From NCBI GenBank assembly GCA_963662155.1, contig OY759262.1, positions 13,326,782 to 13,390,781 on the forward strand: DNA of 64,000 nt. The letters run 5' to 3'. Below are positions 12,703 through 23,133 of this stretch, piece after piece (position 1 is the stretch's first letter; each line of letters begins with the position of its first letter). The notes beneath the pieces are model-generated. The model saw only the letters and a list, made by a program, of their open reading frames with translations, was not told the origin of the DNA and searched no databases. Made by a program: the position numbers and the translations under genes. The DNA is from Lamellibrachia columna (taxonomy: Eukaryota; Annelida; Polychaeta; Sabellida; Siboglinidae).

Positions 12703-13902
12703 TTATATGCGCAGGTTGCCCCTTTGTACCAGATGGAAGCAGGGGCCGTCGCACTGGTCAGGGGTCAGGTCAAAACCGAAGAAGGTGTAACCGTGTCGGT
12801 AATCGCTGCGAGTCAGACTGTTGCCCTCGTCCTGCCAAATCTTACCGGTCGAGGTGAACAGGCTCATGTAGCTCCTGACGAAGAGGTCGTCTTGGAAATT
12901 GGGCTGAAAGGGTTTGGAGGGTATCTGTCGTCCGTCCACGTACACCGCGTGGAAGCTTATGGCGTTGTTCTTGGCGTGAAACGCATTCTTGTCGTACGCA
13001 CCGTTATAGGCATCGTTATCGATGCAGCACAGCACCAGACGTTTCGGCAGAGTGCCGAGGAACAAGTTCTCGTGCGTGTGCGACCGAGCACCCGCGGGAA
13101 TGGAGTACACCTTGCAGTCGACGGACCGTATCGGATACTTGACCGTGCTCTTCTCGAGAGCCTTGATGTGTGCCATCTGCACGGTGGGATCGAGGGTGGA
13201 CTTCTTGACAAACAAGGTGGCATTGACGATGTTGATCCTGTAATCGGGGTTGGGTCCACCAGCCATGAGCGCAAACGCAGCCTTACTGCGCACCAGTCGG
13301 ATCTTGACATCGACGCCGTTGATCAGGAATTTATCTTGCAGAAACAGATACACGTGTAGACGACCCATCATGTCGACCACTCGACTCCGTACGATGTGCT
13401 CTCGTCGAGCCACGAACCCTCCGTTAGCAGCGGCTCCGTCGACTATCTCGACGGCATCCATGTGAGTGGCGGTGTCCTTGTGCCACATCTGACCCGTCAG
13501 CTGCGTGACCTTGGCATCGGTACCGTAACTCAGCAGCGTCTCGATGTAGGCACGATACGCGTACGTGTTGGTCGAATGGGTCACGAGCGTGCCGTTCAGG
13601 TAGACGTCGACCTGACCGAACAGCGAATGCAGCCAGTTATTCACTGGTCCAACGGGTACGATCTCGACTTGGCCGCTCGCGTCACCTTCACCTGCACGTG
13701 TAGCATCGTGCTGGCGAGATCCAGGTAATCGTCTCCCGATCCGGGGATCAGGAATTCTATCGGTCCACCAGAGTCCAGAGAGGCCATGGGTTGATGTTCC
13801 ACCACGTGGCTGTCGACGATGCTGTGCTGAGTGGGTGGGTACGGTGAAGAGATCCAGCTCGGACTTGACCCCTTCGCACGACTGTCTGTGTACGAACGCC
13901 AT
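12703..13902 (-). pseudogene. Major capsid protein, double jelly-roll (P1)
   Basis: This is the protein often annotated 'F54H12.2-like' in invertebrates, which I take to be the Polinton hexon-like capsid protein. Start MAFVHRQSCEG at 13902. Core landmarks are GPVNNWLHSLFGQVDVYLNG, TNTYAYRAYIETLLSYG, DMMGRLHVYLFLQDKFLING and FGFDLTPDQCDGPC. Reading from about 13840 to 13690 is out of frame and then returns, so two compensating indels separate the N-terminus from the core. An in-frame TAA at 12703-12705 ends the frame where P3 has Glu (LRI-E-F). Homology continues past it to about 12600. P2 has the same TAA. In the family, trimers of this protein form the icosahedral shell. Confidence 0.8.
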
Positions 13903-14302
13903 CGTCGTCGTCGAATATGTCGGCCTCACGTTTCTTGGGCGTCTGTCTCGTGCGCCGTCTCTTCGCTGTAGTGACTTCTGTCTTCGCGGGTGCTCGTTTT
14001 ATACGTTTACGAGGTCGCACGCCAGGGGTCTCAAGGTTACGCAGCATGCTCCTACCAACGTCCGTGACGCGTCGTTTGGCTGCCTTTTTATGTTCTGGCC
14101 GGATAAGACGTCGCCAGCTATACGCACGCCGATCTTCAACGCTCCCTTACCCAACGCCACGGCACCTCTCTTGATGAGTGGCATGGCGCTGCGCAGTAGA
14201 CCGCCGAACAGACTGCCCAGTCCGTGACCTCGCTGGTATTGTGCACCGGCGAAGTAGGGCAGCGCACAGCGCCTAACGCGCGTAATATTCGTTGTAATTC
14301 AT
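13757..14302 (-). pseudogene. Small basic pVI-like virion protein (P1)
   Basis: Start MNYNEYYAR at 14302, as in P3. It is broken at once by TAG (CAG in P3) and an indel near 14275. The middle reads MPLIKRGAVALGKGALKIGVRIAGDVLSGQNIK (14184-14085), then a frameshift, then a basic region VRPRKRIKR and KRRRTRQ and an acidic end DIFDDDDG. The MCP start codon lies inside the last codons of the acidic end. Gly-rich amphipathic plus basic segments resemble adenovirus pVI/pX-type core or membrane-active proteins, by analogy only. The true C-terminus is uncertain because the frame stays open into the MCP gene. Confidence 0.65.
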
Positions 14303-14304
14303 AT

Positions 14305-15187
14305 TCAGAACAGTCCGGTCCTACGCCGTCGAAAATGAAGCGTCACCGTCACTCTACCGTACTCGAATGGCACGCGCCGTCCAGTGTCGTCTCTTATATC
14401 CACCTCTATGGTCCCGAACTCCTTGCGCAACAGAGGCACGTAGTGAACGTTAATGAAACGATCGGACACCGTGGCGCCGTGACCTCCGTGAACCGGGAGG
14501 CATCGCAACAGACTGTCGCCGACGATGCGAGACTCCACGACGTCCGTGTAGACGTAAATGGTGTCGAACCCTTGATTCATGTTCACCACGGTATTGGCCT
14601 TTTGAGGGAAAGAGTAATCGATAGTCTTTGGTTTTTCGGGTGGCAAAGTAACGGTTGCCGACGGCGTGAGACCTAGCTCCGGTGGGTAGGCTAGATTTGT
14701 TTCCTCTCCTACTCTCGGGTGGGTGTACACGCGTGTATCCCTATCTCTCGCTGGACTGGTGACAAGCGACGGGTAGAATCCCAAAATGGTACCCATTGCA
14801 CTATGGTACGGCATGCTGAAGTCGGTAACCGGTGACATGTGCAACGTCATTTTCTGAGTGATGGTACTGCAGCTTATCCGTCCACATGCGTTTCAGCGCC
14901 TTGTTGACGTGGTCCAACAATACGTCAGGACTGCGGTAATACCCAGCAGCGATCTTCGTACTCGGGGTAAGACCCACAGGAGTGCGCTCGTTGAGGTAGA
15001 ACCAGGTGTCGTCCTCTCGAACGTTGTACCAAGTATGCGGGTACTGGGTCTCTGCCAGCCCGCACTACCACTCGCCAGACACCGATATGCGTTGAAGCAA
15101 GTCCGTGATGTAATGGGCCAAGGTGTTATCGGGGTGCACCTTCATGGAAGCGTTGCTAAGTAGCGTCAAATAGAAATCAGTCGCCAT
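14305..15187 (-). pseudogene. Penton-like minor capsid protein (P1)
   Basis: Start MATDFYLTL at 15187 and end RRRRTGLF at 14305, matching P2. It aligns with the conserved Polinton/adintovirus minor capsid (single jelly-roll, penton-like) protein, with family landmarks of N-terminal FY-TLPSN-S, DNTL and GEWE-GLAE-YPHTW. In P1 the Glu after GEW is a TAG. A frameshift occurs near 14880-14860, after which the frame runs open from MTLHMSPVTDFSMPYHSAMG to the end. The gene is therefore inactive as read. Confidence 0.78.
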
Positions 15188-15458
15188 TGCGTCTCAAAGT
15201 AGGATTGGGCAGTAGGTAACCCAACGAACTGCTCAACAGAGCCGTCCACAGATTAGAATTCTCGTGACCTGTCGTCAGGTTGTAAATGCTTATCAGGATG
15301 ACCGCGTACAAGACGACGACCTGACACAGAAATACAATCTCCTCTTTGGGACACACGGTTCTTCCTGCTAAACCTCCTCGTCTATGATGGTGGTGGTGGT
15401 GGTGGTGAAGGCCTGTGGTGTCGTGCATTGTGTCATTTCTCGAATGAAGTGTCGCCAT
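15177..15458 (-). pseudogene. Single-pass membrane protein next to penton (P1)
   Basis: Conserved C-terminal part: CPKEEIVFLCQVVVLYAVIL, a hydrophobic segment, then SIYNLTTGH, LWTALLSSSLGYLLPNPTL. This pattern recurs in many Polintons and in P2 and P3 here. The P1 N-terminus differs from P3, with a His run coded by a CAC repeat (15399-15376), because of an upstream frame change. The C-terminus overlaps the penton start. A TATAAAG at 15472-15478 on the minus strand lies just upstream and is also present in P2 and P3. Confidence 0.65.
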
Positions 15459-16513
15459 ACGCGCGGCTAGTCTTTATAGTGGAGTTGTCGAATGCCCTGG
15501 CATCGATCCAGCTGTTGAATTTGGAGGGATAGACGAACCATTTCACCAAAGCCTCCTTTAGTCTACCAACCTTACGACGTTGCAGTACCGATTCAACGCG
15601 GTACACTCTATCGACGGGTACCGACACCTTCTGCAGCTCCAGTTCGTAGAAGGTACCGTCCAGCACTTCGCCGAGATCGTCCCGCAAGCGGTACACGGGT
15701 GGATCGGAGGGGTGAACCTCGTGTATCGTGAACATCTCTTCGCTCCAGTTCGTCTCGTAGCCTTTTCGAACGTGCCTTTATACTTGCTGACCCGCACGCG
15801 ATCCGACACGCACAACTTGGGCACGCCCTTACCGTCGTGACCGTACAGGCGTTGCCACACCTTTTCTTGATTCTTTGCATTTACCCGTAACGGAGCCATA
15901 CCGATGCTGCGGTGGGGGTGTTGTTGTACGATCGCACCAAGTCCTGAAGGACGTCGATGTAACGCCACGTCTGGTGTTTCGTGAAGTATCGCCATATGCG
16001 CGTCTTCAACGTTCTGTTGAATCGTTCCACGACGCTCGCCTTCGTCTCCGCGTTGTGTGTGGAGAAGTGATGGATGTCGTAATGCTGCAGTAGAGCCTGA
16101 ACGGATTTATTAAGAAATTCCACGCCTTGCTCTGTCTGCAACGTCTATGGCCAGTTGTCGACGAACGTGGTTTGCAGCGCTGCCACCAACGACGCCGCGG
16201 ACTTGTTCTTCATGGGAACACACCAGGCCACTTTCGAGAAGACGTCGATCACCGTGAGGAGAAAGGTCATACCGTCGTTGTCGTTTTTCAACTTCGTCAA
16301 GTCTACGAGATCGGCCTGCCACTGCTGACCCATACCAGCCACGATGACGCGTCCCCTCTTGAAATGACGTCTCGGTGGTTTGTGTAAGGTGTAGGCGTCC
16401 TGTTCCGACAACCATTCTGCGACGATTTGCCGCGGCACGCGCGTGACGCGTCGCAAGGCACCGACACCGCCATAACTGCCTACCCTTTTCGGATCGAAGT
16501 AGACCTCCCTCAT
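15433..16513 (-). pseudogene. Polinton integrase, rve core plus chromodomain (P1)
   Basis: Start MREVYFDPKRVGSYGG at 16513. Core DDE elements are QWQADLVDL (first Asp), LQTEQGVEF (the second-Asp position reads Glu; P2 has TDQG) and ASVVERFNRTLK (Glu kept). The C-terminal chromodomain reads YRVESVLQRRKVGR...ALVKWFVYPSKFNSWIDA and ends at 15433. Breaks: TAG at 16145-16147 where P2 has Lys, and a frameshift near 15905. In the family it inserts element DNA with a short target duplication. It overlaps the membrane-protein gene downstream. Confidence 0.85.
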
Positions 16514-16634
16514 TGGGTGTTCTCTCGTACGAATGCTGACGAATGACGAGGAGCACGCCGACGTATAGTAGGACACACGCTATCGCACCCACAACGCTAG
16601 CGGCGGAGCAACAACAGTCTAGTAGCGAAACCAT
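16500..16634 (-). CDS. Small membrane protein overlapping the integrase start (P1)
   Basis: From ATG at 16634 (MVSLLDCCCSA) the frame encodes a hydrophobic helix (VVGAIACVLLYVGVLLVI) and runs into the integrase gene in another frame. P2 has a 47-codon counterpart at 38381-38524 (MVSLDFQSFVIVVVVVV). The hydrophobic nature is conserved but not the sequence, so the call is tentative and the 3' limit is arbitrary. Confidence 0.4.
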
Positions 16635-16650
16635 AGTCTGAATAACGCCT

Positions 16651-17672
16651 TGTAAGATATATATCTCCCTCTTCTTGTCTTTTTCGGGGCCGCACGCAAT
16701 GGTCCAGGAGGCATTTCTCACAATGAAGGATATTTTGATTATCCGTCGTTTTTGCGCTCGCCAGGTCGAGATTTATAACTGAATTTGTACTCACTCGACC
16801 AATGAGTACATAGAGTACTACAGAAGTGTAGTCAACGCATTGTTCTCCAGGTTCGAAACGATTTTAATCTTGGCATCAGACGGCTACGTACATAGTAGCA
16901 ATATAATCACTCACGATGACAAATAAAAATAACAGTTAAGACATCTATCACTGTAAACCGTAAAGAAAAGTAGTGAATGTAAACATCACTCAAAATGTAT
17001 ACAGATTCTTAAAATCTAGAAGATTTGACAATAAAATTCTGGGCGGAAATTTTTAATTCTAATGCTAAAGCAGGTATGGCCCGCCAGGACCACCCTTACT
17101 GAAAATTTGGATGCCTAAAATTCAGCATGAATACACACCTAAGTGTGAATTTAAAATAGTCTTGCCGCCCCCTTGTAAACGCTCCTCCGGGGTATTTATA
17201 CTCCCAGTTTTCCAAAATCAGACGCCGTCACTAGAGGCGCTGTGATAGCTTAAATACCCAATACGCGTTACTATTGGTCAATTTGTTAAATCCACCCACC
17301 CTCTCAACCACTGGACAATGACGTCTGCCAATCTTCCTTTCCCAATTTTGCAAGTTAAACTTTTGAACTCTTGGAGCTGCGCCAATTCCAGGGTTCCCAG
17401 GGCTCCTTCTCGGTTCCCCAATTACGTTGACCCTCGGGTCAGAGCAACAAATGTCAGGATTAAAGGGAAGGCTGAAGTGTCTAAACAGTACCATCAATCT
17501 TTGACACCATATGGATTGTGTCCATATCCACTTGGGTGGTTTAATTATAAACCTTTAGAAACCTGTTTTTCTGTTGTTAATCTAGGCTTAACACATCGAA
17601 TAAACTCCCAAATGACTTACTAAACATTAGCGCATAAAAACTAATTAAAATCAAACAGGCCTATACTTTACA
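16651..17672 (-). repeat. Left LTR (3' LTR in element orientation)
   Basis: 1022 bp. It carries a 44-bp segment near 16810-16853 that is absent from the other LTR. An 88-codon frame at 17231-17497 occurs in both LTRs and may be chance. Confidence 0.9.
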
Positions 17673-19076
17673 TTCCTCCCACACTTTTCTTGTTCAAAAC
17701 AACATGTTGTTTTTAACACAACAATTAAAAAAAACTTAAAGGAAAGGTCAGTTTGATTTTGCTACCGTACGTCTAAACAACGAAGTTGCTAGAATACAAT
17801 GAAGAGTATACCTTCACTAAAACAGACAATATGTCTTTGACATACGAGAAATATAAACGTTAGTACTTATACATGTACCATACTATGTACAAAGAATACA
17901 GCATCGGTAGTCATGTGCATTTTACAAGGTACCGTAAAACAAACGTCGATGCATACATGCATCATACAAAGTACTAGACTAAAACATCGATAATCACATG
18001 CATGTTACAATGCACCAGAGAATACATAGACACCGAACAAACGCAAATGATCATGTAGAATATACGTCCTACTCTACCCAGCACTGATACAAACGCCGAT
18101 TAAACAAATCAATGTCCATTGGCATATAATCAAGTGCGTATCAATAATACACAGTTGTATCTAAAAGCTACATAAACAATCATAAAATGATGCTTCACAA
18201 TGTTAGGATAAATGCAAGAATACATCAACAATCCAAACAAATCACTTCATGTGCTACAATAAGTATGTCGACATATTTAACAGCTAGCGGTTTCGACATG
18301 GTCTCTCACGTTACGACATGGATTCTCTGTCCATTTGTGACACAATATCAGTGTCGACACAGTACTCTTATAAAGCATTCCAACCAACACGAACAAACAC
18401 AATATAACAATTGCTACAGTACAGGATACATGTCCCGGATACGTTTACCACATTAGAAAAGTACCATTGGAGACTAGCGAAAGTCAGAATACGCATTAAT
18501 TCCTGTTTGTTTAAACAAATCCTTTGTTAAAAAACCTAATTCTAACTATGCCTTTTGTGTTTCACTTGTAAACCAATAATATTCTCACGAAACTTCACTA
18601 GCTGATCATGGGTTTTAGCTAATTACTGAAAGCATTTGGTTTACCGAAGTTAATAAATACGCTAGTTTCGTCGGCTGTAGAGTCGCACTAACGTTGGCAT
18701 TCACGAACGTCGATGTCGGTCGCTGGTCCAAAGAATGTTTTTGACAATAAATCGAACATGTCGAGTAATCCTCGTTATACCGTGCACTGTATATCGGGAT
18801 GGACATTTGTCTTTTTAATTTCAGCGATACGTATACTCTTAGACTCAACTGTCGCGTTTGCTACGTCGTGGATCGAGTCATGTCGCCAGTCACCAATTTG
18901 AAACGTTGTATTTTAAAGCGTAATCCCGGGATTTCGGTCGGCGTTGCTATCGTAATGATAACTACCCATGTCGCCATGTGATCTCATCACCGCCTGTTAC
19001 AAGGAATCTGTTAAGTAGATAGGATTTATAAAACGTACGTCCATATGGACGTATTCAGTCGATTTTGCAATTGCCA
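17673..19076. other. Interior of the LTR element without coding signal
   Basis: Between the integrase stop and the 3' LTR I see AT-rich sequence with no long frame. It ends at the LTR with the purine-rich tract. It may be 3' untranslated element sequence. Confidence 0.5.
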
Positions 19077-20633
19077 TCAGTGTGTGAAATACACACAGAG
19101 CGCTATTGCTGCGCATTTCTGTCGCTTTATTTCAGTCTCAGTCGGCGGCGCTAAGTTGCGTCGCTTTCTAAAATACTTCGTCGTCGATAATGACTCAATG
19201 TCACTGTCGAATCTGTCCGCTGCTTCGCGAGCAGTCACAGACCGTGTCCTGGGGCGGAGCGATCTGTCCGTCGCACGTCGGGTAAGCCTGGGGTTCGGCT
19301 GTCTGTCCTCGCGGGGCGGGTCATATCCATCGCTGGATGATAAGCTGCGTTCTCGCTTACGTCGCTTAAGTCGTTTACGTGTGACCTGACCATGCTTCAC
19401 AGAGGGACCGTCTCGAATTTGATTAGGGCCAGTGTCAAAGTTCATCGGTCTGTCGTTACTGTCAGTATGGGCAGCAAGTCGTCTGCGAGTAGTGCTAGGA
19501 ACCTGATGACGAATTGGACGCGGATTGCACGAGTCCCAATTTTGTTCGGGGTTAACGAGTCGACATTTTTCTGCGTTTAGCACTTTGGTTTTCCCTGTCT
19601 GTTGGTGGTGGAGAGAAATAACTGGACCCCTTACTCGGGTTACTGTCCAGTGTGGGTCCCACCTAGAAGTTAGAGTCACTCTCGCTTCAGATTTAATAAT
19701 CACCGAATCTCCAGGTGAAATTTGACGGGCGTTAGCTTTCCTGGCTAACCTTTCTCTGTTGTGTTTACGACTATCTTCAGTCATGGCACGAGCTATTTTC
19801 AAAGCTCGAGCCAATTCATCGAGTCGATTACCAAAAGTTTGGTCATTAGAAATACGAAGTGCCTTTTGTAGAGGCATACGAATGTGTCGGCCAGTCATCA
19901 AGAAATACGGTGTATAACCGGTGGTTGTGGAGACAGATGCGTGGTACGCAAGTAGGGCGTCGTTCAAAACACTTTCCCAGCGGGAAGGTACATTATTTAC
20001 TGCCTTCTGAATCAGTTCTTTAATCGATTTATTGAATCTCTCAATTTTGCCATTTGATTGTGGATGTACTGGGGTTGTTGTGCGGTGCTCAATTCCGATT
20101 TGACTGAGATATCGTTCGAATTCAAAAGCTGTAAATTCTTTCGCGTTATCTGTAATAATCACTTCCGGTACGCCATGACGGCATATGAATCCGTTTGCAA
20201 AGGCGTTCCAAACACTTTCGTTAGTTTTGTTAGGTAAGGGGAAAGCTTCGGCCCAACCGGTACAAAAATCAATGATTGTGAGAATGTAGCGGTTCCCTGT
20301 GGGTGACTCCACTCCAGCTCTTGCGACTTGATTTGCAACGATTACTCCCTCGATATATCGCTCAAGTTCAAATCGCAAAGGTCCGGAAACAGTTTTAGTT
20401 GCAATTTCTATAATTCTGTCCGCACCAACCTGGTTGAAAGCCAACGTAACCTCTCGGATCCAATTTCGAACAGCGGCTGTCGTAGAACCATCGCACGTTT
20501 GTGTCTGACGTATTAAATCTCGAATTTGTTCGCGTTGTGTTCGAATGTGTCGTCTTTCGGCTTCTTGTTGTGCCAGTCCTAATGTATAGTTTTGAAATTG
20601 TGCCGCATCCATTTTGAAATGTTCGTAAACCAA
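19077..20633 (-). CDS. In-frame Gag-integrase fusion left by internal deletion
   Basis: 518 codons. The first ~105 residues (MDAAQFQNYTLGLAQQEAERR..., helical, charged) look Gag-like. The frame then jumps to an integrase core: ESPTGNRYILTIIDFCTGWAEAFP, VIITDNAKEF (second Asp), NGKIERFNKSI (Glu), then a GPY/F-like C-terminal domain (GDSVIIKSEARV, WDPHWTVTRVRGP) and a basic tail. The zinc finger and the first catalytic Asp region are missing, so it cannot be an active integrase. The deletion removed everything from mid-Gag to the integrase core without breaking the frame. Confidence 0.82.
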   Translation of the reverse strand: MVYEHFKMDAAQFQNYTLGLAQQEAERRHIRTQREQIRDLIRQTQTCDGSTTAAVRNWIREVTLAFNQVGADRIIEIATKTVSGPLRFELERYIEGVIVANQVARAGVESPTGNRYILTIIDFCTGWAEAFPLPNKTNESVWNAFANGFICRHGVPEVIITDNAKEFTAFEFERYLSQIGIEHRTTTPVHPQSNGKIERFNKSIKELIQKAVNNVPSRWESVLNDALLAYHASVSTTTGYTPYFLMTGRHIRMPLQKALRISNDQTFGNRLDELARALKIARAMTEDSRKHNRERLARKANARQISPGDSVIIKSEARVTLTSRWDPHWTVTRVRGPVISLHHQQTGKTKVLNAEKCRLVNPEQNWDSCNPRPIRHQVPSTTRRRLAAHTDSNDRPMNFDTGPNQIRDGPSVKHGQVTRKRLKRRKRERSLSSSDGYDPPREDRQPNPRLTRRATDRSLRPRTRSVTAREAADRFDSDIESLSTTKYFRKRRNLAPPTETEIKRQKCAAIALCVYFTH

Positions 20634-20816
20634 TTAACGTCAATAAAAAAATCACTGTTCGTGTTCGTCCAATGACAAATGTGAATGAAGGAATGTTTCG
20701 TTCCGCATAGCGTCAATAGGGTAGTGAAACATCACAATTATAAGTTCGAAAGACACATACCTCTCTAATAGATCGTCGCTGGTAATCGTCGTCAATGTAC
20801 GTTTTAAAGTGCGCAA

Positions 20817-21794
20817 TGTAAGATATATACCTCCCTCTTCTTGTCTTCTTCGGGGCCGCACGCAATGGTCCAGGAGGCATTTCTCACAATGAAGGATATT
20901 TTGATTATCCGTCGTTTTTGCGCTCGCCAGGTCGAGATTTATAACTGAATTTGTACTCACTCGACCAATGAGTTTCGAAACGATTTTAATCTTGGCATCA
21001 GACGGCTACGTACATAGTAGCAATATAATCACTCACGATGACAAATAAAAATAACAGTGAAGACATCTATCACTGTAAACCGTAAAGAAAAGTAGTGAAT
21101 GTAAACATCACTCAAAATGTATACAGATTCTTAAAATCTAGAAGATTTGACAATAAAATTCTGGGCGGAAATGTTTAATTCTAATGCTAAAGCAGGTATG
21201 GCCCGCCAGGACCACCCTTACTGAAAATTTGGATGCCTAAAATTCAGCATGACTACACACCTAAGTGTGAATTTAAAATAGTCTTGCCGCCCCCTTGTAA
21301 ACGCTCCTCCGGGGTATTTATACTCCCAGTTTTCCAAAATCAGACGCCGTCACTAGAGGCGCTGTGATAGCTTAAATACCCAATACGCGTTACTATTGGT
21401 CAATTTGTTAAATCCACCCACCCTCTCAACCACTGGACAATGACGTCTGCCAATCTTCCTTTCCCAATTTTGCAAGTTAAACTTTTGAACTCTTGGAGCT
21501 GCGCCAATTCCAGGGTTCCCAGGGCTCCTTCTCGGTTCCCCAATTACGTTGACCCTCGGGTCAGAGCAACAAATGTCAGGATTAAAGGGAAGGCTGAAGT
21601 GTCTAAACAGTACCATCAATCTTTGACACCATATGGATTGTGTCCATATCCACTTGGGTGGTTTAATTATAAACCTTTAGAAACCTGTTTTTCTGTTGTT
21701 AATCTAGGCTTAACACATCGAATAAACTTCCAAATAACTTACTAAACATTAGCGCATAAAAACTAATTAAAATCAAACAGGCCTATACTTTACA
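20817..21794 (-). repeat. Right LTR (5' LTR in element orientation)
   Basis: 978 bp, nearly identical to the left LTR except for the 44-bp indel and a handful of substitutions. It would drive minus-strand transcription of the fused frame. Confidence 0.9.
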
Positions 21795-21816
21795 GCCTGT
21801 TGCATAAGAATTCGGG

Positions 21817-22719
21817 CTATAGCGTCACCAAGCAAGTAAAGTCCACTGCAAAATATCGCAACGACGACGGAACGGTACGCGTCCTGTGGATCGGTTGGCA
21901 TGACGAACACTGTGCTACGGACACGCATCGTGCCACCTTATAAATCATCCCTACCAACCAATGACGACAAAGCCTTACGTGATTCGGGGGGTGGGTGGGC
22001 ATGGAATGTTCCATTCGACGGCGCTGACGAACGAGGGGTGTCCAACTTAGTGATCTTCGTGCACTAACAGCAGCACGAGGAGTAGTAGCTGACCGACGAG
22101 AGGGAGTGGCCGTCGTCGCCTGTCGTATGTAGGCTCTCCTGGCGACGTTACCGACCAACTCCATGGGCAGGTTGATGGCACGGAGTTGTCGTGCGAATGG
22201 CTGCCAACCCGTCGGATCGGTCTTTCTCTTACGCAACAGATCATTAACGAGATCCACCACGTTACTTCCGACAACCGGCACGCCCTTGTGTATAAGTTCA
22301 CCGCGAGCGGTCCACGCTATATCTCTCTTGAGATGCTCCATCAAACGTTTGGCTTTGGCCTGCATGGTCTTGGGAACGGTGTCCACGACGGTGGCCTCTA
22401 GTCCGCTATTAGGAGCTCGTACTGTACCCTCCGACCCCACCCCCTCCCCCGCCCCCACCCCAGCTCCCGTCTCGTTCACCGCGACCACGCGTACCGGTTC
22501 CTTGACGTGTTTATCGAACAAGACGTTGTACCGTTCCAACACCTGATTATACAGTTTTACCTTGGTCCCGTCGTCGAGGTCCTTTCTATTGAGGATGGTC
22601 ATCATCTCGTCATCGAGGGCTTGCACCTTCTTACCTAAGGTGTCCGTCGGGGGTGGGGGTGAACGAAGTGTGTCCAACAGTCGCGGGTCCACCAAGGCCA
22701 TCTTGCGTGCGTGTTCCAT
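21817..22719 (-). pseudogene. Conserved Polinton protein of unknown function, MEHARKM family (P1)
   Basis: Start MEHARKMALVDPRLLDTL at 22719. Helical, charged N-terminal half (DDEMMTILNRKDL...YNQVLERYNVL), a variable Gly/Ala linker, then a conserved block TVPKTMQAKAKRLMEHLKRD and VDLVNDLLRKRKTDPTGWQPFARQL. P2 has a 270-codon version that appears intact. In P1 the last ~30 codons are out of frame relative to P2 and the frame runs into the neighbouring microprotein gene. Such proteins sit near capsid genes in many invertebrate Polintons. I do not know the function. Confidence 0.7.
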
Positions 22720-22723
22720 GTAT

Positions 22724-23091
22724 CTACCTTTTGAACAGCACCTCCCGGAGCAAGGGTAGAAAGACCGAACTTGCCAACAGTGCTAGGAAGGCTGATAGGA
22801 AACCTCCGCTCCGTCCCTCGCCGACCTGCGGTTGCAGCAAGATGCGTCTTCTCCTGGCAGTTGGAGTCGTCTCTGAGCCAACTCGCGTAATTTCGTCATG
22901 TATTTACTCAAACGTCGCCTCTGTAATGAGGTCAATGGAATGTTCTTTTTTAGTATGTTGTAGGCACACTCGGCTAGTGCACACAGCAGATCGGCGTCGG
23001 CGTTGGCGATGATGGCCCTTTTCAGTTTGTTGCTCTTGATTCTGTTCAGAGCCTGTATGCACACAATGTGTCTCTTCACCAGGTCAGACAT
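22724..23091 (-). pseudogene. Conserved Polinton small basic protein, MSDLVKRH family (P1)
   Basis: Start MSDLVKRHIVCIQALNR at 23091, with a TATAAAAA box about 35 bp upstream. The N-terminal ~75 residues form a helical basic domain (DLLCALAECAYNILKKNIPL). A one-base frameshift near 22860 separates this from a C-terminal part in another frame that has a Gly-Gly-Phe-Leu start and a hydrophobic helix. That part stops at 22724, 4 bp before the next gene. Family members elsewhere in Polintons have this same basic-plus-hydrophobic plan. A capsid or membrane-associated role is a guess. Confidence 0.68.
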
Positions 23092-23124
23092 GGTGCGAAT
23101 GAAGAGACTATCCACGCACTCGGT

Positions 23125-23133
23125 CTTTTTATA
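23125..23133 (-). promoter_or_regulatory. TATA box upstream of the MSDLVKRH gene (P1)
   Basis: Minus strand GGTATAAAAAGACC. The same sequence stands at the same distance in P2 (39780-39788). It overlaps the 3' end of the ATPase gene. Confidence 0.6.

Larger units (their letters stand above)
16651..21794 (-). mobile_element. LTR retrotransposon (Ty3/Gypsy-type), internally deleted
   Basis: Two near-identical LTRs (16651-17672 and 20817-21794) start TGTAA and end TTACA and are flanked by the 4-bp duplication gcct (16647-16650 and 21795-21798). The coding strand is minus. A purine run (gtgggaggaa) lies immediately 5' of the left LTR, as expected for the polypurine tract. No clear tRNA primer-binding site is visible next to the right LTR. 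The interior is only 3.1 kb and lacks protease, RT and RNase H. The LTRs differ at only a few positions plus one 44-bp indel, so insertion into P1 was recent. Confidence 0.93.
16619..21901 (-). pseudogene. 40-residue membrane microprotein split by the LTR element (P1)
   Basis: The 5' part is 21901-21795 (MPTDPQDAYRSVVVAIFCSG...) and the 3' part is 16650-16619. The LTR retrotransposon sits between them and duplicates the 4-bp target gcct. Without the insert the frame is continuous. The homologue in P2 (38512-38634) is an intact 40-residue protein with one hydrophobic segment (VFVALLCGGLYLIADTIA). Function unknown. Confidence 0.7.

Noticed and set aside
12409..13359. 316-codon plus-strand frame
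   Set aside because: Shadow of the protease and capsid genes on the minus strand, which have clear homology and are mirrored by the same shadow in P2 and P3.
16110..16721. 203-codon frame over the integrase and LTR end
   Set aside because: It crosses the LTR junction and is a shadow of the integrase frame; only its short hydrophobic start was kept as a tentative microprotein.
17231..17497. 88-codon frame present in both LTRs
   Set aside because: Identical because the LTRs are copies. It has no family resemblance and lies in regulatory sequence; kept only as a remark.
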